Assembly (NCBI RefSeq): GCF_027579695.1
Contig: NC_083574.1
Span: 64,145,059-64,209,058, forward strand
DNA from: Neoarius graeffei
Lineage: Eukaryota; Chordata; Actinopteri; Siluriformes; Ariidae
DNA length: 64,000 bases
Direction of reading: 5' to 3'
Part shown: piece by piece, positions 42,754-54,720 of the stretch
Position numbering within the stretch: position 1 is the stretch's first letter
Layout: each line of letters opens with the position of its first letter
The notes under the pieces: model-generated
Told to the model about the DNA's origin: nothing
Seen by the model: only the letters and a program-made list of their open reading frames with translations
The model's database searches: none
Made by a program: the position numbers and the translations under genes

Positions 42754-43120
42754 GGGGTGGCACGGTGGTGTAGTGGTTAGCACTGTCGGCTCACAGCAAG
42801 AAGGTCTGGGTTTGAGCCCCGTGGCCAGTGAGGGCCTTTCTGTGTGGAGTTTGCATGTTCTCCCCGTGTCCGCGTGGGTTTCCTCCGGGTGCTCCGGTTT
42901 CCCCCCACAGTCCAAAGACATGCAGGTTAGGTTAACTGGTGACTCTAAATTGACCATAGGTGTGAATGTGAATGGTTGTCTGTGTCTATGTGTCAGCCCT
43001 GTGATGACCTGGCGACTTGTCCAGGGTGTACCCCGCCTTTCGCCCGTAGTCAGCTGGGATAGGCTCCAGCTTGCCTGCGACCCTGTAGAAGGATAAAGCG
43101 GCTAGAGATAATGAGATGAG
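42754..43120 (+). repeat. tRNA-derived SINE, tail type B
   Basis: A full-length copy with near-perfect duplication ATACTATATTTTT (42741-42753) and ATACTATCTTTTT (43121-43133). Confidence 0.93.
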
Positions 43121-43208
43121 ATACTATCTTTTTTTTTTAATATATACACAACTTCAAATCAGAAAAAGCTGGGACAGTTTGTTGAAATTGAAACTAATAC
43201 TGAAAACA

Positions 43209-43569
43209 TCCATCGATCATCTGGAACTGCTTATCCTGTGCAGGGTCATGGGCAAGTTGGAGCCTATCTGAGTTGGCTATGGGTGAGAGGTAAGGTACAC
43301 TTGGGACAAGATGCCAGATCATTGCAGGGCTGACACATGGTGACAACCATTCACATTCACACCTATGGTCAAAATAGAGCCACCAATTGGCCTATCCTGC
43401 AAGTCTATGGATTGTGGGGCAAACCAGACCACCCAGAGGAAACCCACACAGACATGGGGAGAACGTGTAAACTCCACACAGAAAGGCCCCCATCTGCCAC
43501 TGGGCTCGAACGCAGAAATTTCTTGCTGTCAGGCAACAGTGCTAATCACTACACCACTGTGCTGCCAAA
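43209..43569 (-). repeat. tRNA-derived SINE, tail type B, diverged
   Basis: A minus-strand copy flanked by ACTGAAAACA (43199-43208 and 43570-43579). It has more substitutions than its neighbours, so it is probably older. Confidence 0.88.
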
Positions 43570-43662
43570 ACTGAAAACAATGATTTGTAAATAATCTTTG
43601 ACATGTTTTGCGCTCAAGACAATACAATAGCACATTATTTGATGTTTTACATCATGAATGTT

Positions 43663-44026
43663 CATCTCATCTCATTATCTCTAGCCGCTTTATCCTTCTA
43701 CAGGGTCGCAGGCAAGCTGGAGCCTATCCCAGCTGACTACGGGCGAAAGGCGGGGTACACCCTGGACAAGTCGCCAGGTCATCACAGGGCTGACACATAG
43801 ACACAGACAACCATTCACATTCACACCTATGGTCAATTTAGAGTCATCAGTTAACCTAACCTGCATGTCTTTGGACTGTGGGGGAAACCGGAGCACGCGG
43901 AGGAAACCCACGCGGACACGGGGAGAACATGCAAACTCCACACAGAAAGGCCCTCGCCGGCCCCGGGGCTCGAACCCAGGACCTTCTTGCTGTGAGGCGA
44001 CAGCGCTAACCACTACACCACCGTGC
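43663..44026 (-). repeat. tRNA-derived SINE, tail type B
   Basis: A minus-strand copy flanked by CATGAATGTT (43653-43662 and 44027-44036). It is very similar to the copies at 8749 and 42754, so it is relatively young. Confidence 0.93.
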
Positions 44027-44301
44027 CATGAATGTTATTTTTTTTTAAATAAATACATTACAATTTTGATTCTTGCAAAACATTTCAAATAAGTTGGGAC
44101 AGTAAAACATTGACCATGTTGTAATGTTGCCATTCCTTCTGAGAACACTTAAAAGATGTACAGTGGTGCTTGAACATTTGTGAACCCTTTAGAACTTTCT
44201 ATATTTCTGCATAAATATGACCTAAAACGTCACCAGATTTTCACACAAGTCCTCAAAGTAGATAAAGAGAACCCAGTTAAACAAATGAGACAAAAATATT
44301 A

Positions 44302-45917
44302 GTGCTCAGCGTAAATGAGTACAGCCCCTTTGAAAAGCAACATTTTAAACAATATCTCAATTAACACAGTTTCCAAAATGTTGACAAGACAAAGTTTAAT
44401 ATAATATCTGTTTAACTTACAATGTGAAAGTAAGGTGAATAATATAACTTGGATTACACAATTTTTTTAGTTTTACTCAAATTAGGGTGGTGCAAAAATG
44501 AGTACACCCCACAACAAAAACTACTACATCTAGTACTTTGTATGGCCTCCATGATTTTTAATGACCGCACCAAGTCTTCTAGGCATGGAATGAACAAGTT
44601 GGTGACATTTTGCAACATCAATCTTTTTCCATTCTTCAACAATGACCTCTTTTAGTGACTGGATGCTGGATGGAGAGTGATGCTCAACTTGTCTCTTCAT
44701 AATTCCCCAAAGGTGTTCGATTGGGTTCAGATCAGGAGACATATACTTGGCCACTGAATCACTTTCACCCTGTTCTTCAGAAATCCAACAGTGGCCTTAG
44801 ATGTGTGCTTAGTTATGTTGGAAAAGTGCACGACGACCAAGGGCACAGAGTGATGGTAGCATCTTCTCTTTCAGTATAGAGCAATACATCTGTGAATTCA
44901 TGATGCCATCAATGAAATGCAGCTCCATAACACCAGCAGCACTCATGCAGCCCCACATAAGGACACTGCCACCACCATGTTTCACTGTAGGCACCATGCA
45001 TTTTTCTTTGTATTCCTCACCTTTGCGACACCATACAGTTTTGAAGCCATCAGTTCCAAAAACCTCCATCTTGGTCTCATCACTCCAGAGTATAGAGTCC
45101 CAGTAGTCTTCATCTTTGTCAGCATGGGCTCTGGCAAACTCTAGGCGGGCTTTTTTGTGCCTGGGCTTTAGGAGAGGCTTCTTTCATGGACGGCATCCAT
45201 GCATGCCATTCCTCTGCAGTGTACGCCGTATTGTGTCACGGGAAATAGTCACCCGAGTTTGGCTTTCTACTTCTTTAGATAACTGCAGTGAACTTGCATG
45301 CCAATTTTATTCAACCCTTCTCATCAGAAGACGCTCCTCTCGAGGTGTTAACTTCTATGGACGACCTGGACATCTCTGTGAGATGGTTGCAGATCCATCT
45401 TTCTTAAATTTTTGTACCACTTTTGCGACAGTATTCTGACTGATAAGTAAAGCTTTGCTGATCATCTTGTAGCCTTCACCTTTGTGGTGTAAAGAAATTA
45501 TTTTCTTTGGGGAATTCTGAAGAGACAAGTTGAGCATCTCTCTCCATTCAGCATCCAGTCACTAAAAGAGGTCATTGTTGAAGAATGGTAAAAGATTGAT
45601 GTTGCAAAATGTCGCCAACTTGTTCATTCCATGCCTAGAAGACTTGGTGCTGTCATTAAAAATCATGGAGGCTATACAAAGTACTAGATGTAGTAGTTTT
45701 TGTTGTTGGGTGTACTCATTTTTGCACCACCCTAATTTGAGTAAAACTGAAAAAAATGTGCAATTCAAGTTATATTATTAACCTTGCTTTCATGTTATAA
45801 GTTACAGATGTTATATTAAACTTTGTCTTGTCAACATTTTGGAAATTGTGTTCATTGAGATATTGTTTAAAATGTTACTTTTCAAAGGGGGTGTACTCAT
45901 ATTTATGCTGAGCACTG
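44302..45917 (-). mobile_element. Tc1-like transposon with 413-bp inverted ends including transposase code
   Basis: It is nested at a TA of the outer Tc1 (44300-44301 and 45918-45919). The right end is CAGTGCTCAGC on the complement; the left end has lost its first two bases. The inverted repeat extends from about 44300-44712 to 45505-45917 and includes the last 60 or so codons of the transposase. The same C-terminal coding text is thus present at both ends in opposite orientation. Confidence 0.88.
44530..45537 (-). pseudogene. Transposase of the inner Tc1
   Basis: The N-terminal helix-turn-helix is at 45355-45505 ([20 protein letters not shown], then ISQRCPGRP). Its first dozen residues are encoded by the inverted copy of the gene's own 3' end. 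The central part is damaged. The first Asp is present (LWSDETK near 45090), then VPTVKHGGGSVLMWGCMSAA. The second catalytic Asp region is lost by a small deletion just after RRALFQH (about 44810). The C-terminal part PDLNPIEHLWGIMKRQVEHH carries the Glu. It is a dead DD34E transposase. Confidence 0.88.
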
Positions 45918-45993
45918 TATACTTGGTCATTTATTTGAGGAAAACAATCCAATATTACATATGTGAGTGGCAAAAGTATGTGAACCTTTGCTT

Positions 45994-47361
45994 TCAGTAT
46001 CTGGTGTGACCCCCTTGTGCAGCAATAACTGCAACTAAATGTTTTCGGTAACTGTTGATCAGTCCTGCACACTGGCTTGAAGGAATTTTAGCCCATTCCT
46101 CCACACAGAACAGCTTCAACTCTGGGATGTTGGTGGGTTTCCTCACATGAACTACTCACTTCAGGTCCTTCCACAACATTTCAATTGGATTAAGGTCAGG
46201 ACTTTGACTTGGCCATTCCAAAACATTAACTTTACTCTTCTTTAACCATTCTTTGAAGAAACCTTTATTCGTCACATGCACACTTCAAACACAGTGAAAT
46301 TCATCCTCTGCATTTAACCCATCTGAAACAGTGAACACGCGCACACACACCCAGAGCAGTGGGCAGCCCAGAGTGCCCAGGGAGCAGTCAGAGGTTCGGT
46401 ACCTTGCTCAAGGGCACCTCAGCCCAAGGCCACCCAACATCAACCTAACTGCATGTCTTTGGAGTGTGGGGGAAACCCACGCAGACATGGGGAGAACATG
46501 CAAACTCCACACAGAAAGGCCCTCGCCGGCCGCTGGGTTCGAACCCGGAACCTTCTTGCTGTGAGATGACAGTGCTAACCACTACACCACTGTGCTGCCA
46601 TTGGTAGAATGACTTGTGTGCTTAGGGTCGTTGTCTTACTGCATGGCACACCTTCTCTTAAGATTCAGATCACGGACAGATGTCCTGATGTTTTCCTTTA
46701 GAATTCGCTGGTATAATTCAAAATTCATTGTTCCATCAATGATGGCAAGCCATCCTGGCCCAGATGCAGCAAAACAGGCCCAAACCATGATACTACCACC
46801 ATTTTTCACAGATGGGATCAGGTTCTTATGCTGGAATGCAGTGTTTTTCTTTCTCCAAACATAATGCTTCTCATTTAAACTAAAAAGTTCTATTTTGGTC
46901 TCATCCGTCCTCAAAACATTTTTCCAGTAGCCTTCTGGGTTGTCCATGTGATCTTTAGCAAACTGCAGATGAGCAGCAATGTTGTTTTTGGAGAGCAGTG
47001 GTTTTCTCCTTGCAACCCTGCCATGCACAGCATTGTTGTTCAGTGTTCTCCTGATGGTGGACTCATGAACATTAACATTAGCCAATGTGAGAGAGGCCTT
47101 CAGTTGCTTAGAAGTTACCCTGGGGTCCTTTGTGACCTCACTGACCTTTGCACACCTTGCTATTGGGGTGATCTTTGTTGGTTGACCACTCCTGGGGAGA
47201 GTAACAATGGTTTTGAATCTCCTCCATTTGTACATAATCTGTTTGACTGTGGATTGGTGGAGTCCAAACTCTTTAGAGATGGTTTTGTAACCTTTTCCAG
47301 CCTGTTGAGCATCAACAATGCTTTTTCTGAGGTCCTTAGAAATCTCCTTTGTTTGTGCCAT
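45994..47361 (-). pseudogene. Transposase of the outer Tc1
   Basis: It starts MAQTKEISKDLRKSIVDAQQ at 47361. The helix-turn-helix region (YKTISKEFGLHQSTVKQIMY) and LPRSGQPTKI linker follow. The first Asp is in LRTDETKIELF. A stop (TAA) lies just before DNDPKHT, which holds the second Asp. The SINE at about 46253-46600 is inserted next. Beyond it the C-terminal part with LNPIEMLW (Glu) runs to a TGA at 45994. The outer gene is broken by the stop and the SINE; the nested Tc1 lies downstream of its end. Confidence 0.88.
46253..46600 (-). repeat. tRNA-derived SINE, tail type A
   Basis: On the minus strand the head and B box (GGTTCGAACCC) are at the right and the type A tail (complement of TTTATTCGTCACATGCACAC) at the left. 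It is inserted in the outer Tc1 transposase. The target duplication is unclear. Confidence 0.88.
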
Positions 47362-47463
47362 GATACACTTCCACAAATGTGTTGTGAATATCAGACTTTG
47401 ATAGATCCCACAAACTTTCAAGTACCACTGTATATGGACTGAAGACAGCAAGTGATGAACTAA

Positions 47464-47800
47464 CCATCCATCCATCCATTATCTGTAGCTGCTTATCCTA
47501 TACAGGGTGGCAGGCATGTTGGAACCTATCCCAGCTGACTATGGGTGAGAGGCAGGGTACACCCTGGACAAGTCACCGGGTCATCACAGGGCTAACACCA
47601 TAGAGACACACAACCATTCACACTCACACCTATGGTCAATTTAGAGCCACCAATTAGCCTAACCTGCATGTCTTTGAACTGTGGGGGAAACCAGAGCACC
47701 TGGAGGAAATCCACGCAGGCACGGGGAGAACATGAAAACTCCACACAGAATGGCCCTCATTGGCCACTGGACTTGAACCACTACACCACCATGCCACCCG
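47464..47800 (-). repeat. tRNA-derived SINE, tail type B
   Basis: A minus-strand copy with a CCAT-repeat tail. The head end is shortened around the B box (ACTTGAACCACTACACCACC), which indicates an internal deletion. Confidence 0.88.
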
Positions 47801-47889
47801 AATGATGAACTATTTCAGGTGTAATTTTGTCCCCTCTTCCTGCAAACAGGTCTTACACTGTGCAGCAGTATATGGTTGTCGTTGTCATA

Positions 47890-48475
47890 TTTTTAGTGAG
47901 AAAATTTGCCATACATTCTCTTTTGAAGACAGAGGGGACAGGCAACCTTTTCTTCTGCAGCAATGCCTTTGTAATGTGTGCAAAGTGTGGTTTTGCTTTG
48001 TCTTGTTGAAGTATCCCTGGAAAAGATGTTGTCTTGAAGGCAGCATAGGTACATTTCTCCCAAATCTCAATTTACATTTATGCATTCATGTTGTCATCAT
48101 AAAAGTATAAGTTGTCTTTGCCAAGGGCACAGACACAACCCCATATACTGTGACAGACACTGTCTTTTGGATGTTTTTCTGGCAACAATCTGCTTTAACC
48201 TTTTTGTCTTTGTTCCAGAACACATTGTGTCCATTTCTTCCAAAAAAGACATGGAACATTGATTCATCTAACCATCTGGGTCCATTCCAGATGCAGCTGA
48301 GCCCAGAGAAGTTGACAGTGCTTCTGGACACAGTCAGTACAAGGCTTCATTTTTGGACAGTAAAGCTTAAACTGGCATTTGTGATGTAACTCCACAATGT
48401 AGTGCTTGACAAGTGTTTGCCAAAGTAATCCTGTAATGCTGTAGGCTTCTCCATAATGAAGGAAGGGGGACATTT
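47890..48475 (-). pseudogene. Third Tc1-like transposase relic
   Basis: The minus-strand reading has DESMFHVFFGRNG and FWNKDKKVKADCCQKNIQKT. After stops comes DKAKPHFAHITKALL, which corresponds to the second-Asp region of Tc1 transposases. It resembles the family at 27917-29523 in arrangement but is much more diverged. Neither end was found. Confidence 0.65.
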
Positions 48476-48498
48476 CCAAAAAAGAAAAAAATATATAT

Positions 48499-49470
48499 TA
48501 GTGCTGTCAAGCGATTAAAATATTTAATCGCGATTAATGTTGCGACTATCATAGTTAACTCGCGATTAATCACAATTTAATCGCATATTTTTGTCACATG
48601 AAAAAACATTGTAATTCTCTTATCAGCATAAAAAAGTGAATGGGCTTGCTTTGTACCAATGTTGTGTGTTTTTTTTTTGTTTGTTTTTTTTTATTGCAAA
48701 GCATAACACGTCTTGACACAGCCACTGCAAAGTGAAACCTAAGCTGAGCACCGTGGCTCTTCGTCCCGAGGCGCGGGGCTAGCAAGAGAACCATGAGTGA
48801 CGTGATCTACTGCTTGAGTTAGTCTACAACTCAGAGAGACAGGTTACACAGTGACAGTAGGCTTGACATGCTTGATTATAATATAAAGTACACTACTATA
48901 TTAAGTTTAAGTTGGTCGTTGATAAATATTGCATTGAATCTGATCTTTACTGTTTCAGCTCACTTAACACATTTTGTACTTTTACACTTTCTGCCTGTTG
49001 ATGTGTCATGCTGTCCAATCAGAGGCGGCCAAATTTGCATATTACAGGAAGGATTTCTGGGATAGCATTGAGTTTACAGTGCAGAGGGATCTGGCTTCTT
49101 TAGACGCTGTCTTCTTAAAACTGAATAAATATTTAAAAAGAGCCAAATGAGCCAGTCTTTTGAACGGCTCTTTTCAAAGAAGGGATCACAAAGATGCGGA
49201 TCCAATCAAAGAGCTATAAATCCCATCTCTACTATCGCGCCCTGCCCGCGCTGGTTCTTGGGGCAGAGGACTCTGGCTGTGCGGGGTGTGGCATTACAGT
49301 CTAGCTGCTATCGTTTTTCTAGGCGAAGTCTCTGTTCCAAGTTCCTGGCAGTTTCAAAAGCTTATGAAAAACCTACATCATGTCACAGAGCGTTAATCTC
49401 GTGATAAAAAAATTATCGCCGTTAAAATTGAGTCAAGTTAACGCGTTAATAACGCGACATTTTTGACAGC

Positions 49471-49472
<2 letters not shown>
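48499..49472. mobile_element. Non-autonomous hAT-like element with palindromic ends
   Basis: The ends are TAGTGCTGTCAAGCG and the complement of AAATGCTGTCAAAAATG. Both ends carry reiterated TTAATCGCGATTAAT-like or GCGTTAATAACGC palindromes. The interior has an inverted AAAAGAGCC and GGCTCTTTT pair near 49136-49173. The flanking TA runs hide any 8-bp duplication. The family call comes from memory of the common CTGTCAA-TTAATCGCG element. Confidence 0.65.

Positions 49473-49477
<5 letters not shown>

Positions 49478-49526
<49 letters not shown>
49478..49526. repeat. (TA)n microsatellite
   Basis: A TA run of about 48 bases directly after the hAT-like element. Confidence 0.95.
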
Positions 49527-49527
<1 letters not shown>

Positions 49528-50227
49528 TGTGTATATAAAAGAGTAATTTATGTCAGAGAGGATATAATATATAAGAGGATAAAAGTCTGAGGGAGACTTC
49601 CTCTGAGAAACAGAGCTTCCTCTCTCCCTTTCATATATCCACCCTGCCAGATAGGCAGCCACATTCCATTATCTAACAAGCATTAATACCCTTACACACA
49701 CACACTTACCTGAGTGGATTAGTGGTCAGAGTATCTGACCACCCATCATGCTTATATATCTACACACACACACACTGGGGTTATTTAGCTCCTGCCTGCA
49801 ACAGAATGTCCAGACCAAGATTGGTCATTGGAATGAGCAAGTCTAGAGTGGCTGAGTGAGGAGATCGTCATGGGTCAAGCCACTGTTCTGGGCAAACATG
49901 AACAGGAATTGGCACCTTTGCCAAAGTGTGAGGGGCAGCTGAGAATACGACTCGCATCCAATCCCTGTTTCAGGCCTCACCCATTCCTTCCTCTGGGGAG
50001 CAGGCTCAAGAAACCCCTCCTATAAAATCTCAGCCCCCAATACAGAACAAGACTTGGCTGCTTGCCCCACGGCCATATGCAGGGCAGCTCGGGGGATGTA
50101 ATCCTTTCATAGTTCTTTTTTTTCTCTGTTGTACACATAGTTTATCTAGTCGGTGTGTGCTACTCCATTACCTTATGTTTACATCTGCTGAACTACTAGA
50201 TGGGATTCACCTGTCAGTTTTGATTGT
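49527..50227 (+). other. Region upstream of the L2 LINE
   Basis: No gene was recognised. A TATA-like CCTATAAAATC lies at about 50019. It may hold the L2 5' UTR or another LTR-like sequence. Confidence 0.35.
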
Positions 50228-51774
50228 GTGAGCAATCAGCTGTTTGTTTATTTGCTAATTAGCAGGGCTTTTAGTGTGGTTTCGAGCATTGCTCCTTCCC
50301 AAAATCTCTCCTCCTCAACTAAAACTCCCATAACCTGTTCATTATGTCTCTACCCCATTCCTGTTTTTGATCTCACCCACAAAAGGCACTACCATTACCA
50401 TGGCTCCCTGCCTGGACAATGCATCTCCAATCTCATTTACCCTTCAGCTACCTCTACTGACACCTTCTGGATCACTGATGGATTATGTAACTGCCAGTCT
50501 GCCACATGGAAGGCTGACTTCATGTGTGCCTATGCCTCCCTCCTGTCCCTCCATGTTCTTGGACTGACCGAGACCTGGATTTCACCTGAAAACCCCACAA
50601 CACCTGCAGCCATCTCCACCTCCTTTTCCTTCTTTCACATCCCTTGCTTGTCTGGTCATCATGGTGGTGGCACTGGTTTGTTGATCTCTCAGTCATGGAA
50701 GTTCTCACCTCTTACACTCTCCTATCTCTCCATGTCCTCCTTTGAATTTCAGTCTGTTTCTGTCTCTTCTCTTGTTAACCTGTTTGTCATTGTTATTTAT
50801 CGTCCTCCTGGCCCTGTGGGATGTTTAGTCAATTTTTGGACATCCTACACAGCTCCTTCCCAGAAGATGGTACCCCACTGATGCTCCTGAAAGACTTCAA
50901 CCTTCACCTAGAAGCCTCCCACTCTGCTGCCTTCCTTCCACAACTCCACTCCTCCAAACCATAAAGCTGGCAACCTTCTCGACCTGGTCTTCCTCAGAAA
51001 ATGCTCTGCCTCAGATCCCACAGTTACTCCTCTCCATCTGTCTGACCACCACTTCATTCCATTCTCACTCCCTCTTCCTCTCCACCCATCCTTCCCCCTT
51101 CTACCCCCACTGTTGCAGTCCAGTGTAACCTCTGCTTCCTCTCTCCCTCTTCTCTTGCCTCCTCTGTCACTGAATCCTTCTCCAATCTCCCCACTGAATC
51201 TGCTGCATCTTCTCTGCTCTCCTCTCTTCCTCATCACTTGACACATTATCTCCTTTTGTCTCCAGACCAGCAAGATCTTCCCCTTCTAGTCCCTGGATGT
51301 CTGAAACACTTCGCTCCAATGGAAACAGTCTACATGCAGCAGAGAGGAAGTGAAGACAATCCAGGGCCTCAGCCAACCTGTCTTGCTACCAGTCCCTCCT
51401 TGTCAAGTTCACAGTTTCACTCAAATGAGCTAAGATCAAATTTTATCACTCCAAAATTCATACCTCCATTTCCAAACCTCACCAACTGTATTGTTTTCTC
51501 TTCTCTCTTCAACTCTCCGCCAGCTGCACCTCAGTCCTCGATCACTGCAGAGGACTTTGCAGTCTTTTTGAGGGGAAAAATTGTGGCCATCCACAACTCC
51601 TTCACCACCCCTGTTTCCCCATCCCACCCCCTCCCCAACCTCCTTGTCTCTTTCCACTTGCTCTCTGCTTTTTTCCCTCTTTCCACTTCTGATGTCTCCC
51701 AGCTCCTGTTCTCTCACTGTCCTGCCACCTGTGCCCTTGACCCTATCCCCCTCATCTCTCTTTCCAATTATCAC
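50228..51774 (+). pseudogene. L2 apurinic-type endonuclease and linker
   Basis: The endonuclease is recognisable by SLHVLGLTETWISPENPTT and HHGGGTGLLIS, then FVIVIYRPPGP. Stops begin at about 50881. The following Ser/Leu/Pro-rich reading to 51774 is the degraded end of the domain and the linker (DHHFIPFSLPL). The endonuclease nicks target DNA to start reverse transcription. Confidence 0.85.
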
Positions 51775-52681
51775 CAGGGCCATGTTAACCCTTGCCGAGG
51801 CCCTGGGCAGACACCCCCCCGAGGCCCCACCCCTGCCTGTTGTCAACTGCGCTCAGCAAATTCACCCCCTCAGACATGCCTGTCTAACTAAACACAGAAA
51901 CTTAAATAATGACAGTGGCACAATTAGCAATACTATTGACCGATAAAACTTTATATCCATCAACACCTATTTAATCGAGAAAAAGCAATGGTGAAATAGG
52001 CAATTGCATGGTGAAAAAATCCATCAGACATCACGGTTAACAAGTCTGGTTAACTAAAGTTTAGCCTCAAGAAGCCTTTGAATGAGTGAGTCAATGAACA
52101 TCATGTCAAGAACATAACCTAGGCCTACAACAGTTTCTTCAGTATTCAGAACAAGAACATTCATTTGGTATATAACCATTCATTTTCATTTTGGAATCCA
52201 GGCAACTTTTAACTTGTGAAAACAAAGAGCGATTACAAAGAGAAAAAAATATCTTGCTTCTCAGAAATAAATCTCAAAATGTTAGGCTATGTGAAACATT
52301 TAATCCTTTCACACACGTAATGTCCCAAACAGCAGTGGCACACAGCTTTGCGCATTCAGTTTGACACCCATGGGTCAACTTACAAGGGCACTTTCCTACT
52401 TTTCTGGAAAGCGAAGTCATTAATTAAATCATTGAACTCAAGCTGGCGTAGCGTGTGAAGACATGGTGGACAGTGATCATATTGACAATGACGGGTGATT
52501 TACTTGACGGGACAAGGTGGGCTTCCTTACAGGTGGCGAAATGCATCAAAAATGTTATCAATATGATCAAAACTTCTGAAAATATCATTTCATATTTTCT
52601 GATCTCACTACCTCCTAGGCCCCCTGGTGGCTGAGGCCCTGGGCAGCTGCCCATGAAGCCCATTAGGATAACGCATCCTTG
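51775..52681. mobile_element. Non-autonomous hAT element, 907 bp
   Basis: An 8-bp duplication ATTATCAC lies at 51767-51774 and 52682-52689. The ends are CAGGGCCATGTTAACC and the complement of CAAGGATGCGTTATCC. A direct repeat GAGGCCCTGGGCAG lies near both ends (about 51801 and 52634). No transposase motif was recognised. Confidence 0.85.
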
Positions 52682-52689
52682 ATTATCAC

Positions 52690-53847
52690 AAGTGACATCC
52701 TCCCATTTATCATCTCCCTTGTTAACTCCTTGTCTTCTGGAGGACAACTTTGGAGGACAACTTTGCATCCAGCTTTAAATGTGCCCACTTCACTCCTCTG
52801 CTGAAAAAAAACACCCTAGACCCCTCTGCCATCCAGAACTACTGCTCTTTTTTTTGCTTCTCCCCTTTCCTATCAAAGATGCTTGAACATGCTATTGCTA
52901 ACCAACTCTCCTCTTTTCTCTCATGGAACAACCTCCTGGATCCTTACCAGTCTGGCTTCTGAGCTGGACACTCAACCAAGACTGCACTTCTCTCCATCAG
53001 CAAGGTACTTCATGCAGCACATGTCACCTCCCTCTATTAGGTCCTGATTCTCCTTGACCTTTCTGCTGCATTTGACACTGTTGATCACCCCATTTTCCTG
53101 TCATCCCTATCAGCTCTGGGAATCTGCAGGGCAGACCTAGACTGGTTCAAGTCCTACCTCTCCAGTCACTCCTTCCAAGTTACATGGTCTGTTACTGTAT
53201 CAACACAACATTCATTTACCACTGGTGTCCCTCAAGGTTCAGTCTTTGGTCTGCTTCTCTTCTCCCTCTACATCCAGTCTCTTGGCTTGATTATCACTGC
53301 TAATGGTCTATCCTACCACTGCTACACTGATGACACCCAACTGTTTCTCTCTTTTTCTCCTTTTGACACACAGGTCTCCACTCTCAGCTCTGCTTGCTTG
53401 CATGATATCCAGAGCTGGATGGACAACCATCATCTGAAGCTCAACCCAGGCAGGACAAAGGTGATCTACAGTCCTCCTCCATCCTCTCCATGCCTGGACA
53501 CTATCATCTCCATGAGGGACATATCTACATCACCTTCCTCTTGGGGTCATGTTCAATGGCAGACTTTTCTCCTCAGCGAACATCACTGCAGTAACCTGGA
53601 TGTGTAGATATCTTCTCTACAACATCTAAAGGATCCACACTTTCCTTACCACTTACTCTACTCAGCTCCTGGTCCAAGCACTGATCCTCTTTCACTTGGA
53701 CTACTGCAACTCTCTCCTTGCTGGCCTTCCAGCATTTGCCATCAGACCCCAGCAGCTCATCCTGAACACTGCTACTCAGCTGGTCTACAACCTCCTTCAT
53801 TCTTCACATGTCACCCCTCTGCTTGCTGACCTGCACTGGCTACCTAT
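52690..53847 (+). pseudogene. L2 reverse transcriptase, main part
   Basis: RT motifs in order are FTPLLKKNTLDPSAIQNY, LLDPYQSGF, LLDLSAAFDTVDH (catalytic Asp), TTGVPQGSVFGLLLFSLYI, and YHCYTDDTQLFLSF as the YxDD box. SWMDNHHLKLNPGRTKVI follows. Several stops (for example just after QSGF) and frameshifts occur. It is cut at CTAT (53844-53847) by the THAP element, and its C-terminal part resumes at 54723 with WIKFKTLVLAYQAVKGLGPA. Confidence 0.88.
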
Positions 53848-54720
53848 AGAGATCTTGCATGTGATGTCACATCCGCTCCAGATTGTAAGCAGTCGCCATT
53901 TTGTCGGTCAAACGCCATATTTCTGCCATCTTTCCAACACTGACTTTGCTTTTTTTTCCGCCCAAATCTTCAAATATTACCGTGCCACAATGCCAGAGAG
54001 TTGTATGGCATATAAATGCCACAACAAGAGAGGTCAGAAATCGGGAAGAAAGTTTCATAGGCTGCCACAGGACCCTGACAGTGTGCAAAGTGGATTGCTG
54101 CTATCGGCCGGGCCGATGCAAACAACAAGAACAAGGCATGGGAACCGACTGGAAAGAACGATCACTGGCGCCTGTGCAGGGACCATTTCATCTCAGGTTC
54201 GCCATGTATTTATTTCAGTATATTCATGTGGTTATTTGCAACATAAGTTTATGACTTGCTCTAATAAAATTTCCGGGAAGTGGGAACCTGAGAAAAGGCT
54301 TGGGGCGGGGGGGTGGATTGGGTCTTTAGTGGTGTGACAATCAATGTAGTCTCTAGATATAAAATTATTTTACACTTTTAGGGGTCACAAGTAGAGATAG
54401 ATAACTTCATAAGTATCAAATCATAAATTCCTCGTGCTCAATTGCCACTAGTCAGTATATTTCTGTCTTTCAGGGAAGAAGAGTTCCATATCCACTGACA
54501 CGGTCGTGAAAACTACGTCCGGTAAGCCATAAGGGTCACTAATCCGTAGGTTGTTTATTTTAGACATATATCTAATTATCTGTTCATTAGAAAAATGAGC
54601 TGTGTAGTCCGTCGGTTGAAATTTATCCATTTTGTACATGAGTGCAGTAGTATTCAGCAGTGTTTTTTACTGACAAAATGGCGGTTGTGTACTTTCCGGT
54701 CACGTGATTGCAAGATCTCT
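53848..54720 (+). mobile_element. THAP-bearing DNA element, ISL2EU-like
   Basis: It has a perfect 12-bp terminal inverted repeat AGAGATCTTGCA and an AT duplication on each side (53846-53847 and 54721-54722). Both ends also share CGCCATTTTGTC about 50 bases in. Removing the element and one AT restores the L2 text CTACCTATTGCAGC. A THAP domain is encoded inside. A 2-bp AT target and a THAP protein recall the ISL2EU (IS4EU) group; this family assignment is from memory. Confidence 0.75.
53991..54197 (+). pseudogene. THAP-domain first exon of the ISL2EU-like element
   Basis: It starts MPESCMAYKCHNKRGQKSGR, with the first Cys pair CMAYKC, then FHRLPQDPD. A one-base loss at about 54085 shifts the frame, after which WIAAIGRADANNKNKAWEPT and WRLCRDHFIS complete the C2CH finger. 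The domain is therefore nearly whole but frameshifted. It ends at TCAG|GTTCGC, a possible splice donor. THAP fingers provide DNA binding for transposases. No transposase core follows within the element. Confidence 0.8.

Larger units (their letters stand above)
44161..47430 (-). mobile_element. Tc1-like transposon interrupted by another Tc1 and a SINE
   Basis: The ends are CAGTGGTGCTTGAACATTTG at the left and its diverged complement at the right (CAAGTACCACTG), flanked by TA (44159-44160 and 47431-47432). A second Tc1 (44302-45917) sits in its left part and a type A SINE (about 46253-46600) in the transposase gene. Without them it is about 1.3 kb, close to the usual Tc1 size. Confidence 0.9.

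Noticed and set aside
42755..42830. Possible true tRNA genes at the GTGGTGTAGTGGTTAGCAC heads
   Set aside because: The heads keep A and B boxes but no tRNA cloverleaf end, and are joined to a constant body and tail in many copies, so they are SINEs.
51436..51846. Minus-strand frame of 136 codons with Glu/Arg-rich sequence
   Set aside because: It is antisense to the Ser/Pro/Leu-rich L2 linker and has no independent support.
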